DNA of 64,000 bases from Pleurotus djamor (lineage: Eukaryota; Basidiomycota; Agaricomycetes; Agaricales; Pleurotaceae), in the NCBI GenBank assembly GCA_029747585.1, contig JAPEVF010000070.1:1-64000 (forward strand), in the 5' to 3' direction. Below are positions 1 through 12,889 of this stretch, piece after piece. Below the pieces are notes generated by a model that had not been told where the DNA came from, did not search any database, and saw only the letters and a list, made by a program, of their open reading frames with translations. Positions within the stretch are counted from its first letter, which is position 1. Each line of letters opens with the position of its first letter. The position numbers were made by a program, and so were the translations under genes.

Positions 1-282
1 TTGGGAGCACCTGCTGGTAATCCGCTTCTGTACACACATGGTCACCCTCTTGAAGGCGCCAACGGGTATACGAATGGCCACTTCCCTTTCACCTTTTCGG
101 CTCCATCTACTTCTATGGATACAATTGGCCAACTTGAAGGTACAAGGATGCAAGGGAACCCTCTCACAGCCATTCAACCAGATTTCTTCCTACCTCCCGA
201 CCAACAATGGGCGCCTTTCTTTTACGATGCGACGTCTCGGTCGGGGGAGAACGTGAACCCTGAGAAGGATGCATCCCAGTAA
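1..282 (+). CDS. 3' end of an unknown protein (partial)
   Basis: An open frame enters from the left edge and ends at TAA 280-282, giving 93 residues. The segment is rich in Gly, Pro, Ser, Thr and Asn and has no recognisable domain, membrane segment or catalytic motif. Such composition is common in the disordered C-terminal tails of fungal regulatory proteins, but that is only an inference. The true start lies outside the window, so the internal methionines should not be read as starts. I do not recognise the family. Confidence 0.4.
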   Translation: MGAPAGNPLLYTHGHPLEGANGYTNGHFPFTFSAPSTSMDTIGQLEGTRMQGNPLTAIQPDFFLPPDQQWAPFFYDATSRSGENVNPEKDASQ

Positions 283-1156
283 AGGGATGTGGAGGTACTG
301 AGCAGCGGGATGCTAAAGATTGTGTCTACGAATGAACGAACGACCAATCACGAATTACGAACGACACATACGATTTATTTTTCTTCATCTTATTTATCAT
401 TTATCATTTCCCATCTCACATCATATCATCTTGGTATTTATTCGCATTGGACTCTTGTATTTATACACCACTGTAGCCTTATACTCTTGTAGCCGTAGGA
501 AGGGATATACCCGTAGTGTCGACTCTGGGAGCTGGCTTCCATTGATACTACTTTTGACTCAGTACTTCGTCCGCTTGGAATTAGCTTTCGTACTTCAAGT
601 TGAGCATTGGATCATCAATCAGGGCCAATGTTTCAAGGAAAACGCAGAAAATCGGAGAATAAGTAGGTACAGTTAAGTCGATGTGACACTTTAGGGGTCC
701 ATTGCTGGCATTGTGGTTGTTTGACCGGTCCTGGTAGTGTGTAGGTATCTCGCGGTACTTGGGCACTACAGTCTTTTGTATGATGTTTTTTCGCAATGTT
801 GACAACACACAGCTTTGAGCGTCAAGCTTCAAGCTTCAAGTTCCAAGTCTGTCAGACCGCCAGTCGGCTCGGTGTCAAATCTGCCTTTGCCCTGATGTGT
901 TGACGCCCGCTGCTTATAGGCCCACAACGCATCATCAACCTGGCCAAACGCAAATGTTCCAGTAAGAAGCTACGATTAGTACTAACAGGATTGTATCGAA
1001 ATGCCAGATAAATTATGGGCAACAATGTCAACGTAGCGTAACACATCCAAGAAATTAGAAGGTCCAAATGAGTGAGTACTTGTACGAGCAATATTGTAAG
1101 AATGTTCTATGCGAGAATTCGAAGAGAAGAATCAGCTCGGATGACCGGGTCATTGC
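283..1156. other. intergenic, no supported gene
   Basis: This stretch lies between the convergent 3' ends of the partial gene and laccase 1. The short open frames on both strands have no family resemblance. A run of HindIII-like AAGCTTC repeats is visible at about 824-845, and similar short runs recur near 16970 and 20730. It probably holds two 3' UTRs. Confidence 0.5.
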
Positions 1157-3814
1157 TTAGTCGATCCTGATGGGAAGCAAACGATTGGCGGTGGTGACCT
1201 TGAGAGAGCCTGGTGTGGCCACCCGTTGCTGCTGCGCAGCCTCGTACGCCGGACAGAGATCGTCCCAGGCAGCTGAAACGAATGGCAAACGGTTAGCAAT
1301 AATAAAGTATGTGGAAACCCGTTGTGTCTTACATGGTGCATTGTGAGCTTCTGTAATCGTTGCAGGGCTTTCTGCAAAGACGGCAGCAAATCCGCTGAAA
1401 GAGAGTCAGTCAAGAAACTTGGATACCAACGTCAGAGTGACACGCACAGTTTCAAATGCCAATCGATGTGACTGTTGCGTCAAGGATAAGGAAGACAAAT
1501 TGTTAGTGTACGACGGAGAGCTTACCAGTGAAGGAACCTGAAAACACGAACAGTGTCAGCTTTTGCAAGGCTATACGATCGGGAGACGACGTACCAAGGA
1601 CCAGGGTTATCGGTCCTGAAACGGATCACAACGTTGTCGCCCGGTTTGCTACCGAGTTCAACTGTATCCCGACGCACGGGGTTAACGTAGTTGTAGGTGT
1701 CGCTTCCAGCGCTCTTGACGACGTGGAATGCGTGCTACAGGTGAGAATGGACATGAGAAATGTATAAATGGATTGAGCTTCGAGACCTACGCCGTGTAAG
1801 TGCATCGGATGCTGTAGAAGCAACATGGATTAGCGAGGATGAGAGATGACGAAGAAAGGGGCTCACGGGTCCAGCAAGCTCCATAGGAAGCATGGTAAGT
1901 TCTACCACTTTATTTCTCCCCAAGACGTGAACCAGCTCGGATGGGAGCAGTTCTTCAGCGGTATGAGCCCCGGAAAGGATCTGCAGGAGTATAGGAACAG
2001 CTAGACATGACCAGGAGGTACGTCTCAGTGACGAACCTGGCATGGAGTAATACGACTTACAAGGAGGATGGAAAGTGGTTCCGTTGACAGTGAAAACTAA
2101 GTTCGCAACATCCAAGCCGAACTCCAGGGTGATGTTATGGTCCGCGGCACCAGGCAGATGAATTCCGGGGGCGCTAGCCTCTTCCAACGCATGGAGATCA
2201 GCCTCATGGAATGGCGACGTTAGAGGAACCAANGGGGGCTTCTCCCTGTGTAGGCTCTTGGATAGGCGCGCCGACATAACGGAGAATGGCAGAATTACGT
2301 CCGTTATCAAAGCCCGAGAAGGCCGTCTCGTTATTTGGGTTGGCGCGAATCCAGTAGTTATCCACCGTCTGGTTGGCGTTGATGACGATAGAGTACCGTT
2401 GTCCTGTAACGAAGTTCTAAGGTTAACGTACGGGATTTAAGAAAGAGAGGGGAGTGGGTACCAGCGAAGATACGGATGGAATCAACAACAAGGGGATCCG
2501 TATTCTCCCCATCCACTTCGATGATTGTGAAGGGGTGACCGTCGATGTGGAAATCAAAGAAGGGATCACATGCGACATTCAACAGTCGGATGCGATACCG
2601 TTGACCCTGTTGCACCTCTAAAACGTGGAGGGGCACGGTGCTGTTACCCACTGAACGACCTTTACCGTTGATGAGCGTCGAATCAGATGTAGGTTTACCA
2701 TGGATCTGAAACAAGGCGTGGGGTCATCAGCAAACAAAACGCTCGCTGGCTTAAGGATAGGGAGAGAAGGGCTATACCTCTGGTGATGGAAGATGATACC
2801 AGTCCCCCAGAGTCAAGATTGTAGATTCTATACGCGGCATGAGAAACGAAGACAAATGCCACAGATACCGCGTTCATACCATCATCAACATCGTAAAGGT
2901 CCTGATCGAGAAATGTCAGAACGACTTGAAGCAATTCAACCAATGAAGGAGGTGAACGTACAGCATGAGGATCCTCGGGATCGTATACGATGAACGGGCC
3001 TCTGAGACCATCACAGTACTGAGCCTGGAGGTGCGAGTGATACCTATTTTCCATATCAAGTCCAGAGGTCAGGTAGGCGTCAAATCCATGATCATATCAA
3101 CTTACCAGAATGTTCCTGCTTGCTCGGTAGCGGCGAATTCATAACTACAACGTCGGAGGTTAGAAATAAGCGTTGTATTATCAGCGGCGGAAGGTACTCA
3201 CAGGAATGAACTGCCCGGTGTTATGGGGCATTGTGTGATCATGCTGGCGCCTTGGATCATGGATGTCAACTGGTCGTCAAATGGAGTAAACGGCGAAAAC
3301 AACTCACCATCCGCCCAATTCGAGCCTCGTTGATAGATACCATGCCAATGCTGTGTACGTGACGGGCCCACTGTGAGTTTCCGCTCCCACCGTTAGGTGG
3401 GGTTGAACGCACGATCGTAGCGTCCAAATCCATAGTAGGGTCACTCAGTTCGTTGACGACGTTGAGGTGAAAACGATCACCCTAGCCCAGTTTTGGTCAA
3501 ATAAGATTTTACCGTTCAGGGATGTCCATACCTTTTGACCAGTGATCACCGGCCCTGGATGCAGTCCGTTCACCAGAACCGCTCTGAAAAAGTATTCGAC
3601 AACTGAAACGCGTCCAAAGCGCGACATGGACTCACGAACGAGGAAAGCCATCTACATGGTCAAGGTTTGAGTCCTCGACTCGCGATGAAGATGTCAAGCG
3701 TAGCTTACCCGGGGTGATGATGCCGTGAGAAATGTGCAGGTTGGTGATGGATTCAACGGCAGCGTTCACGGAAGCAGCGCCCGCGAGACCTAGAAGAGAG
3801 GCCGCGATGAACAT
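1157..3814 (-). CDS. laccase 1 (blue multicopper oxidase), secreted
   Basis: Extracellular copper oxidase that takes electrons from phenols and reduces O2 to water. The first exon (ATG 3814-3812) encodes a signal peptide starting [18 protein letters not shown]. About 19 short exons can be joined with GT-AG introns. All four copper signatures are legible: [15 protein letters not shown] (L1), [16 protein letters not shown] (L2), HPMHLHG joined to HAFHVV (L3) and [18 protein letters not shown] (L4). Ten residues after the L4 cysteine there is Phe, the axial position linked in fungal laccases to higher redox potential. The protein should be about 510-520 residues, normal for the family, ending at TAA 1159-1157. 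One N (2232) falls in the coding sequence. A 12-nt exon (1526-1537) carries the FLHC junction. It is paralogous to the laccase at 17.1-19.5 kb. Confidence 0.93.
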
Positions 3815-3860
3815 GACGAGGAGTCGGATGCGAGAGACGAAGAACCACTCACAAATTTCA

Positions 3861-3867
3861 CTTTATA
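3861..3867 (-). promoter_or_regulatory. TATA box of laccase 1
   Basis: TATAAAG on the minus strand about 50 bp upstream of the laccase 1 ATG. This spacing leaves a short 5' leader, as at laccase 2. Confidence 0.55.
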
Positions 3868-3949
3868 GTGGGTTTTTGAGTGTCAGACCCTTGACCGAGC
3901 GCCCAAGAAGAACGATCGAAATATTGCAACCGAAGCTAGTGTGATGAGA

Positions 3950-6930
3950 ATGATGAGGCTATACCTTCTCGTTAGATGGGTGTTCGAAAAGGCTCTGTGA
4001 AGAGCTTGAGATCCTGGTATTCTGAATGTCTAATTGAGTTTATCAGCAAGGTCTGTGAGTGTCGCGTTGTGACTGAGTATACCACAAAAAGCTAAGTATC
4101 ATAGAAAAGTTGAAGGAACGAAAGCGAACGAAGCGAACGCGTGCTGGGCTCAGGTGGAGTAGCAGTGTCAAATGTCTTCGCCGGTAACATCTACCCTGAT
4201 GCACGTTTGATCAGAAGTACATACACAAACGCCTCCGGAGTCCGGAAACCCACTTACCTTTGATCCTCCGTACCAAAACTGTTTCCGTTGAACATCCCCA
4301 AGGCGCAAGCGCATGATGCTACGCGTTGATGTGCCCGAGATCATCTGACTTGAAGTCGTGAGCTCTAAAAGTTGTGTTCATTATGCAGGTTCGCTAACCC
4401 GAAACGACAACAACACGAGTATGCGTTGAGTTTCGTAAGACGGTTGCTCCAAGGTTAGTGATTTCTTCAGCGTCCACTTGTAGTGCTCAAAAGAGCAATC
4501 TGTGTATGTTTCGTTGATTTCTTCTATGAGACAGACAGACACACTGGAGAGATTGTAATCCAGGATGAATGGAGAGATGGTGGAGGCGGTGAGGAAGCCG
4601 GAACTTCCCAAAAAGGAACATCTTCGATGATGATGTAAGTGAGTAAAGGGGGCGTTCGGCCACCAGAAATGCCAGGGGACAGGGACAGTCCAAGGAGGTG
4701 GAATAGCGGACCAGATGGTATCGATTGATTATCTGAGATGAACCTGAGGAGTCAATACAACACAATCGCGTCAAAGGGATAAATGAGGAACAAAGAAGGG
4801 AGTAGTGCGGCAGCGCAGTAAGGAAAACAAACAGCAAAGAGAATAATGAAGAGGTGAGAATTATGATTGTCTTCGTGAGCCACGCGGTCATAGCCATCAA
4901 GGTCTAACTTTCCAATATAAGGAGGCTTCTTCGTGCTCGAGAAGTACAGACCCTCCCCCCTCTAGTATTTAGACACTTGGTGCTCTTGTGCTGCATCTCT
5001 GGACTCTGTGGATGAGACACATGACGGAGCAAAGATGATAAGTGTTCCCCTATTCTCCAAACCGGCCCGAGCCCACTCCCCCTTTCTGCATACTGGTGAT
5101 TCGGGTTCAAACGTTCACTATCGCATTTTCTCGTTCCCACTGATGCAGACTGGTGAGTGCGCCAGCTGACCATGCTGTGCATTCTAGATTGGACCATCCT
5201 TCACTTCTCCGTTGCTCACCGACGATGAGTTACAAGTTACCGCTGCCTTCTAGAGTCCTCATCAGCGAAGGGCCGCCGAAGGCTTCACTTGGTGCGTCGT
5301 ACCTCTCTTGCGTTTCTTTTCGAGACTGATCGGAGTATTCGCTTCTAGTATTTTGAATGTAGGGTATGGTCGTTTTTTCAGCGCGCTATGTCCAGATCAG
5401 TTGGTAACCTGCTTGAAGGCAGCACCGCGGAAATCGAAATCCTTCGTACCTCACCTCATAAGATACGCTCCATAGCATGGAGGTGACATGGAGGGTCCTG
5501 TGCCGAGTAAGGTTCCCTCGATTTTGACCCGATACTCATGTAGTCAAATAGTTTAGCAAGCCTATCGTGCGCCAGGCGGTATGAAGCCAATAAGTGGTCG
5601 ATTGGTGCGGAACATGGGCATTGATAGAACTCTGGTCCATCTTCCTGAGTCATGGAGTTTATCGCCCAACTTGTGGCTACACTATCTTCCTCAATATAAA
5701 CTCTTGCCTGTATGTATACTCTAGCTACACATTTATCCACGTTATGCGCAGTACTCTGAGTTTATGCCTAATCACGTCTTATATGGGCTGTTTTGTTTTC
5801 CTCATTCGGTATCTTCTCAATTTTGCTACCACAATCCATGCATTTTTTACTCCGCTTACATGGGATACTTGGGCTTGGAAGTCAGCGGCATTGGGAATGT
5901 GGAGGCAACTTGGAAGTAAGCCGCTTTACCCGTTCGGGCCGAAATGCACAGCCACTTTGTAGTTGCGACGCGTCATCCCGAAAATACCCAGAGCTGTCTA
6001 AAAACATACTTCCTTGCCAGAATTCGCCCCAGCGAACGCGTTTCTACGCGTTTTCTCTGGTCCTATGGACTCCCCGTACGTTCTAACTGTAATAGCATCT
6101 CCAACGACGCGTTTTTCGCTGAAGNAAAAAAGAAACAGTTAGTGGTGGATGCAATCTCATATTTTCGCGTAATTTACGCCGAATCATACGACATCGAAGT
6201 GGAACCACCTTAGCTTTGATGGCCTGGGACTTCTTCTTGAGATGGCCTTGGATGGTGACCTGCAAGGTCGTCTCCCCGGGTATGTGCAACCTCGCTGCTT
6301 CGGTGCCCATCCTCATCGTTCCCATCTTTCATAGGCGTTATTTTACCTTTCAGAAAGCCAAAATAGAGGGAATATACTTAGCTCAAATGTATACTGCATT
6401 CAGAAGTCGTCGGAGAATGTCCATTCTCGCGATCTTCGCAGGTGGTACGCGGTGAGTGGCTAACGCCTCGTCCCCCGGATTCCCCCCTCCGGATGCAACA
6501 TTTCTGACATTAAAAGCAGTTTCCCATGCTCCAAGGTATATGCCAACTCTGAAAAGGGTCTTATATCAAGGCCCTAAGCTTTGCCGAATTTAGAACATAC
6601 AGACTTCCTCGAGGTGAGTTTTTCGAGTATCCCTTCATGGTCCTTCCCCGCTTACTCCGGCTTCGAAATAGGGAATATAGTAAATCAAATCTATTATCGA
6701 TAGACTGTACCGAAAACTGAAATGTGAATGCGTATTTCAGAGTGATTTTGTCATCGTTCAGCACGAGTGGCTCACGCGTCCGTGCGCGGCGACTATAAAT
6801 TTGTTCCCGCGCTTTCCAACACTGTTTCCTCATCACCACCACCGTTCCCCACACTCAAACACTTTTTGTGAATCTCATCCGACGGATACATCGACCTCCT
6901 CCTTCTCATACTTCCATTATAGCATCAATA
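3950..6930. other. long stretch without a convincing gene
   Basis: The first few hundred bases are the laccase 1 upstream region. Beyond that I see only unsupported open frames. One on the minus strand (4900-4487) begins with a hydrophobic stretch and could be a small signal-peptide or membrane protein, but no continuation or family is recognisable. A plus-strand frame at 5594-5962 is rich in Tyr, Phe and Ser with no domain. A single N sits at 6125 beside an A-run. The last few hundred bases before 6931 are the leader of the next gene. Confidence 0.4.
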
Positions 6931-8253
6931 ATGTCGAACTCATTTATCCCCACCGCTTATCTATCGATGTCTCATCCCAGCCTAAACCCGCGTTCGTATG
7001 AGCATAATTCTACTGCAAGTTCATCTTTCGCTGGGCTCGCTGGCTCGGAGGTGTATGGGGGAAGACTTCCTGGTGATGTGGGTGTGAATCATCCCAACAC
7101 ATGTGAGTTTCTTCTTGAGTGGCTCAGCCACGACGCGAAAATTATGACTGACTTTACAATGCCTTCAGGCCTTCCAGCTACGCCAAATACACCTACGCGA
7201 GTCCTCGAAGACGATGTCAACTGGAGCGATTGGCTTCAGGATTCGCCTGTCAAAGGCGCAGGAAGGGATGGGACTCGGGATACCAGCTTGCAAGACGCGA
7301 GATTAGACTATCCAAGCACGCGTGAGGTTTTTTTTTAACGAGTGGCTCAGTGGTGGATGGTTGACCGTTCTTACTGACTTTCTATTTCCACCCTGTCTTC
7401 AGCTCCACCACAAGCCACCTCCGAAGTTTTCGAAGAGGTCGAAGAGGTCGAGTTCAGCAAACAGCCTGCTGAATCGCCTTTCCAAGAGGTTGGAAATGAT
7501 GAAGACCACCCCAACTCTAGCATCTTCGCACCTACCTCTTCCAACCATTGTAGAACACCTATCGAAGACCCGATCGAGCCCCACCCATACGCTTGCGCCC
7601 ATACGGCGACCCAGGCAGTCGTTCCCAGTCTCCCTCCGACGCCAGCCACTCCACCATCTGTCCCACAGTTCAATTACTTCTCAGACGAGATGGTGGCTGC
7701 ACGGCACATAGGCGCCATGTTTGATGGGTTCAACATCCCATCCCGTTATGTGCTCCCAGGCATGAATGTACATCCCCTGCCACCAGGCTTCGCTTCCTGG
7801 GAGGCTTACCATGCCAACTTGCGTGGATTCCTCGTTCAATCACGATTCGGTCGTTTACGTGCGGCCTTTGAGGATGGCTGTTGGAATGATTTCTTGGATG
7901 AGATTTCCAAGAATTTTCCTGGAGAAGGGGGCGTTAGGATCCTTCGACGTGCCATGCAAATGGCTCAGGTCTTTGGGCTCCCGCCCGAAAGTTTCATCCT
8001 AGATACGGCCGAGACATTCCTCAGCCACTTTGCACCCGAACTACAAATACGGTCCAACCCTCTCGACGATCTGGTGTTCGGTCGTATGATACAGGCAGTT
8101 TGGTGTATCATCCATCCGAACCAACACCTACTGTTCGGACCCGCCCATGTCTGCTTCTTCAAGCCACTGATCGAAGACCTCGGTGCCAGATGGCCGACTG
8201 GTATTCTTGTGCAGACGGCGAATATTGTTGACTTCCCCTCTGTGAAACTGTAG
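6931..8253 (+). CDS. uncharacterised protein, three exons
   Basis: Three exons join cleanly: 6931-7102, 7169-7321 and 7403-8253, with introns of 66 and 80 nt bounded by GTGAG and CAG, and phases that match. The product is about 391 residues. The N-terminal third is low in complexity (Ser, Thr, Pro, Asn). The middle is acidic, with a Glu-Val-rich run just after the second splice, followed by a Pro/Thr-rich linker. The C-terminal 190 residues look globular, with evenly spaced aromatic and hydrophobic residues and the motif HPLPPGFASWEAYH near its start. I do not recognise a family; a basidiomycete-restricted protein is likely. The ATG at 6931 was chosen because its frame alone survives splicing. 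Confidence 0.6.
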
Positions 8254-8846
8254 AAATCCAGCGCTCCAAGCTTCTCGTCAGCTAGCCCCAATCCCTGCAA
8301 CCTAAATCCGCACCATCCAACATTTGACCGCCGACGTTTATGCATTCCACGTTTGTCCTTCAGTGCATGCTCTATCTCAAGGATATCAATGCTAGTTGAT
8401 ACTTTGCTTCATCCCATCTCTTCATCCCCTTGCTTGCGCTACCTACTCCCCTTGTCTCACACTTATCTTTCCCGCTCGGTTTCATTTATAATTCCCCGTC
8501 ATGGCCTTACTTCATATACTAGCATCGGACATAGACGTATCTTACCCATTGATTTCAGGATTTTAGCTAATTATGTCATTCGGACTTGATAAATACGCGT
8601 CCTTCGTCTCTAGCATACACAGTCTCGTTTGTTGAAGCCTTGATCTAAACGTCCTTGGCACGATCTCATGAGATCTCATGCACATGAGCCAGATTCGTGC
8701 CGGGTTCTTGCCTTGGACGGGGATTTCACACGCTAGGTTCACCGTCCCAACTTCCTACTTCCTGTGACCTGAGGCCTTGAGGCCTTGAGGCTTCGTCCTT
8801 CCTCCTTGCCACTCCTCGCTTAGTACCAGGCCAGTGCGAGCTGACT
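8254..8846. other. intergenic with short repeats
   Basis: A 3' UTR plus the promoter of the next F-box gene. It contains a palindromic run around 8665-8690 (repeated CTCATGAG/CATGAG) and a tandem of GAGGCCTT at 8768-8793. No gene is supported. Confidence 0.5.
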
Positions 8847-10331
8847 ATGAACCATTCTGAACGTGTCGTATCCATCCCCGAACTTCTCCTTCAAATCCTC
8901 AAGTTGAATTCAAACAAGGAGAATGCTGTCTGTGCACGTGTTTGCCGGAGGTGGTCTGAAATATGCCTACGCGCTCTGTGGAGGCGGGTCACGATCAGGG
9001 TTTTGCTCAATCTACTTGCTCCTGTAGAGGTAGGACCCGACTTCTTCACAATGGTAAGCCCATGTACTCCTGACGTGTTTTCATCGTATCAATGATTTTG
9101 GCGCCAGCAATTCACGCGTCGCATACACCCGCGCGATTGGGAGCGTCTTCAGCATTATGCACCCTACATCCACGAGCTCATGAGTGGAGGCGATGGCTGC
9201 GATACCTCTGCGCTGACAGCGTCAATTCCCTTGCCATCTCCCACTCTTATGCCCCTCCTGCCCAATCTCCGCGTTCTTGACCTGTTTCTTACGGACGTTA
9301 GTGCGCTGTGTCTTTTCGCGAGCCCTTCCGTCGTCAGCCTATTCACTTTCCTAAGCGACGAAGACTGCGAAAGACCGAACCAATTTCTCTTGGAATGTAT
9401 CGGCGCTCGCATGCCAAATCTTCAGAAATTGAACCTTCGCGATATTGGGGGTCTCTCCAGTGAAGCTGATGAAGCTTTCCCCGGGATGTGTCGCACTCTT
9501 ACCAAATTGAAGAGTCTATCGGTCCCTGGGTCATGGATATTCGAGCAATTTGAACAAGTGGCTCCTCACTTAGTCGCGCTGGAGGAGCTATCACTACACT
9601 GCTCCGAGATCGACAAGCCGTTCTTTGTGTTTCCCAAGGTCTCGCTGGACAAGATACCTTCGGTTCGCTCTCTCAGTCTCTTCATTCCATATGAAAACTT
9701 CCAATACTGGGTTCATGACGGCAACGACATGAGTCATATCACTTCCCTTGAAATCATCGCGGCCCAAGGCCTATGTCCCACCGGACTGCTCCTTGCCGTG
9801 TTACCCAAAGGGTGTCCCAACCTCCAAGTCCTCCGCCTGCCACATCCGGATACGACCATGCGGTCTCCGCCTGTCAACTTCCAAGACTTAAAGCCGTTGC
9901 GCAAGCTCGCTCACTTGCGAGTGCTGGACATTACCGTGCTCTCAAATATTGAAATAAAAGTCGAAGAATTTGCTTCCTTCTTTAGGTATCTTGACCAGTT
10001 GGTCGAGATGACGTTGTCCTCACCAATGTTCACCCCTTCAATCACCTTCGCCCATCTCGAGGCTATCACTCGCTACGCAAAGAAACTAGAAAAGCTGTCG
10101 ATCAACTTACTACCCTTGACTACTTGTCACCACCGCGAGCCTGAGGAAGTGACACCTTTCTTGAAGTTGAGGCTGTTGTCCGTTACAATCTCTCCGTCGC
10201 TACACCTACCGCCTTCTGATTCGGCTAGAACAAGCTACGCACTGCGGCAGATCTTGCCTTCAGATTGTGACCTTGATCTCGGAGAGCATCCCTTCTGGCT
10301 GCTCGTGGGGAAGCTTTATGACACTCACTGA
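8847..10331 (+). CDS. F-box / leucine-rich-repeat protein 1
   Basis: Probable substrate receptor of an SCF ubiquitin ligase. Exon 1 (8847-9053) encodes an F-box-like segment with VVSIPELLLQIL and VCARVCRRWSEICLRALWR, typical of Agaricomycete F-box proteins. A 54-nt intron leads to exon 2 (9108-10331). The total is about 476 residues. The rest has irregular leucine-rich repeats of the type LPNLRVLDLF, MPNLQKLNL and CPNLQVLRLP. Phases match across the junction, which supports the short first exon and the ATG at 8847. A similar gene lies 3 kb downstream on the same strand. The substrate cannot be inferred. Confidence 0.82.
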
Positions 10332-11475
10332 CTTCTTAGATACGTACTTATCATAACGTCCTCGCATATCCTTAGTTCTCAATCAAAAGTAAACAGGTAG
10401 TCTTGAATTTTCATTGACCCCTGGTATTCGTACTCCCTTTCTAAGCGTCCCGTGACGACACGGGCATCGAACCATGGATGTCTGGACCTGCGCGCTTTTC
10501 TTGCGCTCTTGTCCTCCTTCCACTATGAGGACTACTACTTGTCCACCACCCACCCTTTTATAGTGTTATCGACCCCAAGCGGCACGATGCGGACCATACA
10601 AATATAAATAATAACTCATGAAATCTTGATTGGCTGCTTTACGCCATTTTCGCTATTTCAGGACCTCAACTTAGCTCCTCTTCGACCAATCTTCGACGCG
10701 ATTTCGGTTTCCCTTCAACGGTCAATATCATTGTACTTATGCGCATGGCTACGGTGAGTGTACTTGAGTCTTCATAGCTTCCTGCCCAATAGCTAACGTC
10801 CTGCTGCGCAAATACTTTCTCGTTCCCAGACGGTGTTCTTTTTCCTCTAATAAAAAACTCGTGTGCGCAANCGTGTGGGGTGCCCTGGTCGGAGCTGTAG
10901 CAAGAGTGCCTTCCACTCCTTCCACTCGAGGCAAGGATATGCTCCAATTCAAGCTTTACGCTGGCCACGCTTTTCCACCTAGGTTGGAGGGGTTTCTCAA
11001 GTTGGCTGTGTTCCGATTACCAGTGTCGTTGGGCAAGTCACATTTGGTATGTTCGTTCCACGGCATCTGTCCTCATATCTTATGAGACTTCACTAGGATA
11101 TCTCCGGTCCACTTTTGGATGGAAATCTATGTCAACATATTTGGTCTTCCTTCGTCATCGATGTCGGTTTACCGATGTGTATGAGTACGGCCCACTCCGT
11201 ACCCGTTCTAATCTTTGATAACGCCGAACGTTGTTCACAGCGACTCCAGTGCACACTCCACATACTTATCGGCCATCGTGCCGATGCTGGAGCTCTCGCC
11301 TTCCTTGAAGTCTTGCTTTCCCTGCGGAACAGACGTCATACTTTTTAGGTACGATTAAGCTTTGATCTGTGGGGTTGATTGGTGCCGTACTTGTAGGGCC
11401 TCCTGCTCTAAGCGGTGCTCGACGTCGATGATGTAAGATTGAGATCACTCACAGGCGGTGTTATAAAGACGTGTG
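10332..11475. other. intergenic, no supported gene
   Basis: Open frames on both strands (for example around 10666-10968 minus and 11115-11348 plus) show no domain or family. One N at 10871. It probably contains the promoter of the small membrane-protein gene and perhaps decayed coding sequence. Confidence 0.4.
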
Positions 11476-11940
11476 ATGCCTCCCGGACATCCCATCAAAA
11501 TCCTTATGCCGCATCTCAGCATCCTCTTCCTTGCTTTCTGTGCCGCCTCATTATATTCAAACGCTCAGAGACTGCCACTCGGTTCTGGAGCTCGTCGTGG
11601 TCTCACGCCTGGACAACTTGCAGCGGTGATTGGTAGGCATCTTCATCCGAAGTCCAAGAAACTACGATTAACACACGCAACTCACAGTTACAATTATCAT
11701 TGTCGTCCTGGCAGGAGTCGGCTTCTTCATCTGGAGGGTTGTTCGCCATCAACGGCGGTACCAGGCTTCTCACCTGCCGCCGCCAATGCCAACGGCCCCT
11801 CGGCGACGGCTCAGGTGGCCTTTCAACAAGGCGCAGAGAAAGGACGAGAGCGGCAAATCAGGTCAAAGTGAGTAATTTCTCCAGCTTGGTATGACGCTTG
11901 ACCAACTTATAATCTCCGCATAGGTGCGTACAATAGTTAG
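11476..11940 (+). CDS. small single-pass membrane protein
   Basis: Three exons (11476-11632, 11688-11867, 11924-11940) join with introns of about 55 nt and correct phases, giving about 117 residues. The N-terminus is a signal peptide (hydrophobic LSILFLAFCAASLYSNAQ, cleavage probably after the Ala-Gln region). A short polar segment follows, then one transmembrane helix that becomes continuous only after splicing (VTIIIVVLAGVGFFIWRVV). The tail is Arg/Lys- and Pro-rich and would be cytosolic. This design is known for many short fungal type I membrane proteins of unknown role. No family is recognised. A degraded relative lies about 1.2 kb downstream. Confidence 0.6.
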
Positions 11941-12487
11941 CAACCTTCCTGTTCATTGTTTCGCGGTATCACTGTACTCTACTTCATCGCGATGAAGCTC
12001 TCGGACTAGTACTTGTATAATGAACGATGCACAATATATCGGACCCGACGTATGGGACCTACCGTACCCCAAGCACTTCTCTGCAATAAATTTGACATAA
12101 TCAGCAAACCGACCTCCTCTTCTGTAGACTGGGAGGCTTCCTCTCAGAGACATACTAGAAGTTACGCAGTTAAACGCAGTCTTGAACGTCGCCCGAATCC
12201 TTACTGGAAGCCTCCGTACTTCTTGGTTTGGGGTTCTATTCACTATCAGTGGCTTATTATCTCGTAGAGTACACCAGAAACGTAGGCCCATCACCCGAGT
12301 TTGTCGAAACGCAGTCAAAACGCAGTATGTACCGCTTCGAACTTAACTTCAACTTCGCTCTTCCCTTCAAACACGCTTGATTTGGTAACGCCGAGAAGGC
12401 CGAGCGCGCAGTAGACGCTCGCTGAAAATATCTGGCCGAGCAATTTTTCTTCCTTTTGTTTAGCTACTCCAAGCTCAGCTTTTCTCT

Positions 12488-12730
12488 ACTCTCCCACCTT
12501 GCTCTTGCCATTACACCCTCTCGCGGCCTCTGCAGTTTCCGAGCTTCCGCGTGTAGAGGGGGTGTTCTGGCTTTAGCATGCATCCTGCAAGACAACCTTG
12601 TTTCCCACTTGCGTTCAGCACGTCGCGTGCGTGAACTCTTGGTCGACCTGAACACCCATCCGTTCACTTCCTTGCTCCTGCCATTCGCCACCACTTAGCG
12701 GCCTCTGCAGTTTCCGAGCCCCCGCGGAGG
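12488..12730. repeat. imperfect direct repeat pair
   Basis: Two roughly 60-bp blocks (about 12488-12550 and 12667-12728) share the exact core CGGCCTCTGCAGTTTCCGAG and the diverged flank CCTTGCTC(T/C)TGCCATT. The copies are about 180 bp apart. The minus-strand frames here carry the repeated LQRP phrase only because of this duplication. Confidence 0.65.
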
Positions 12731-12889
12731 GGCGTTTGGGCCGAGAGCTCATTCTTCCTCTATTTCTTTCCGGGTCGTCGCGTTCCCTCACCTTTGCTTG
12801 ATGGTGGTCTTTGAACACACCAAACATTGCTTTGAGCGGTTCTTCCCTGCCCAAGCAAGAGCAGGAGCACTCGGGGCTTCCTTCAATGG

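Noticed and set aside
4487..4900. 137-residue minus-strand frame with a hydrophobic start
   Set aside because: No family, no clear splice continuation, and the rest of the frame looks like random Ser/Leu/His-rich sequence.
5594..5962. 122-residue plus-strand frame rich in Phe, Tyr and Ser
   Set aside because: Composition expected from AT-rich non-coding DNA; overlapping frames are equally long and nothing is conserved.
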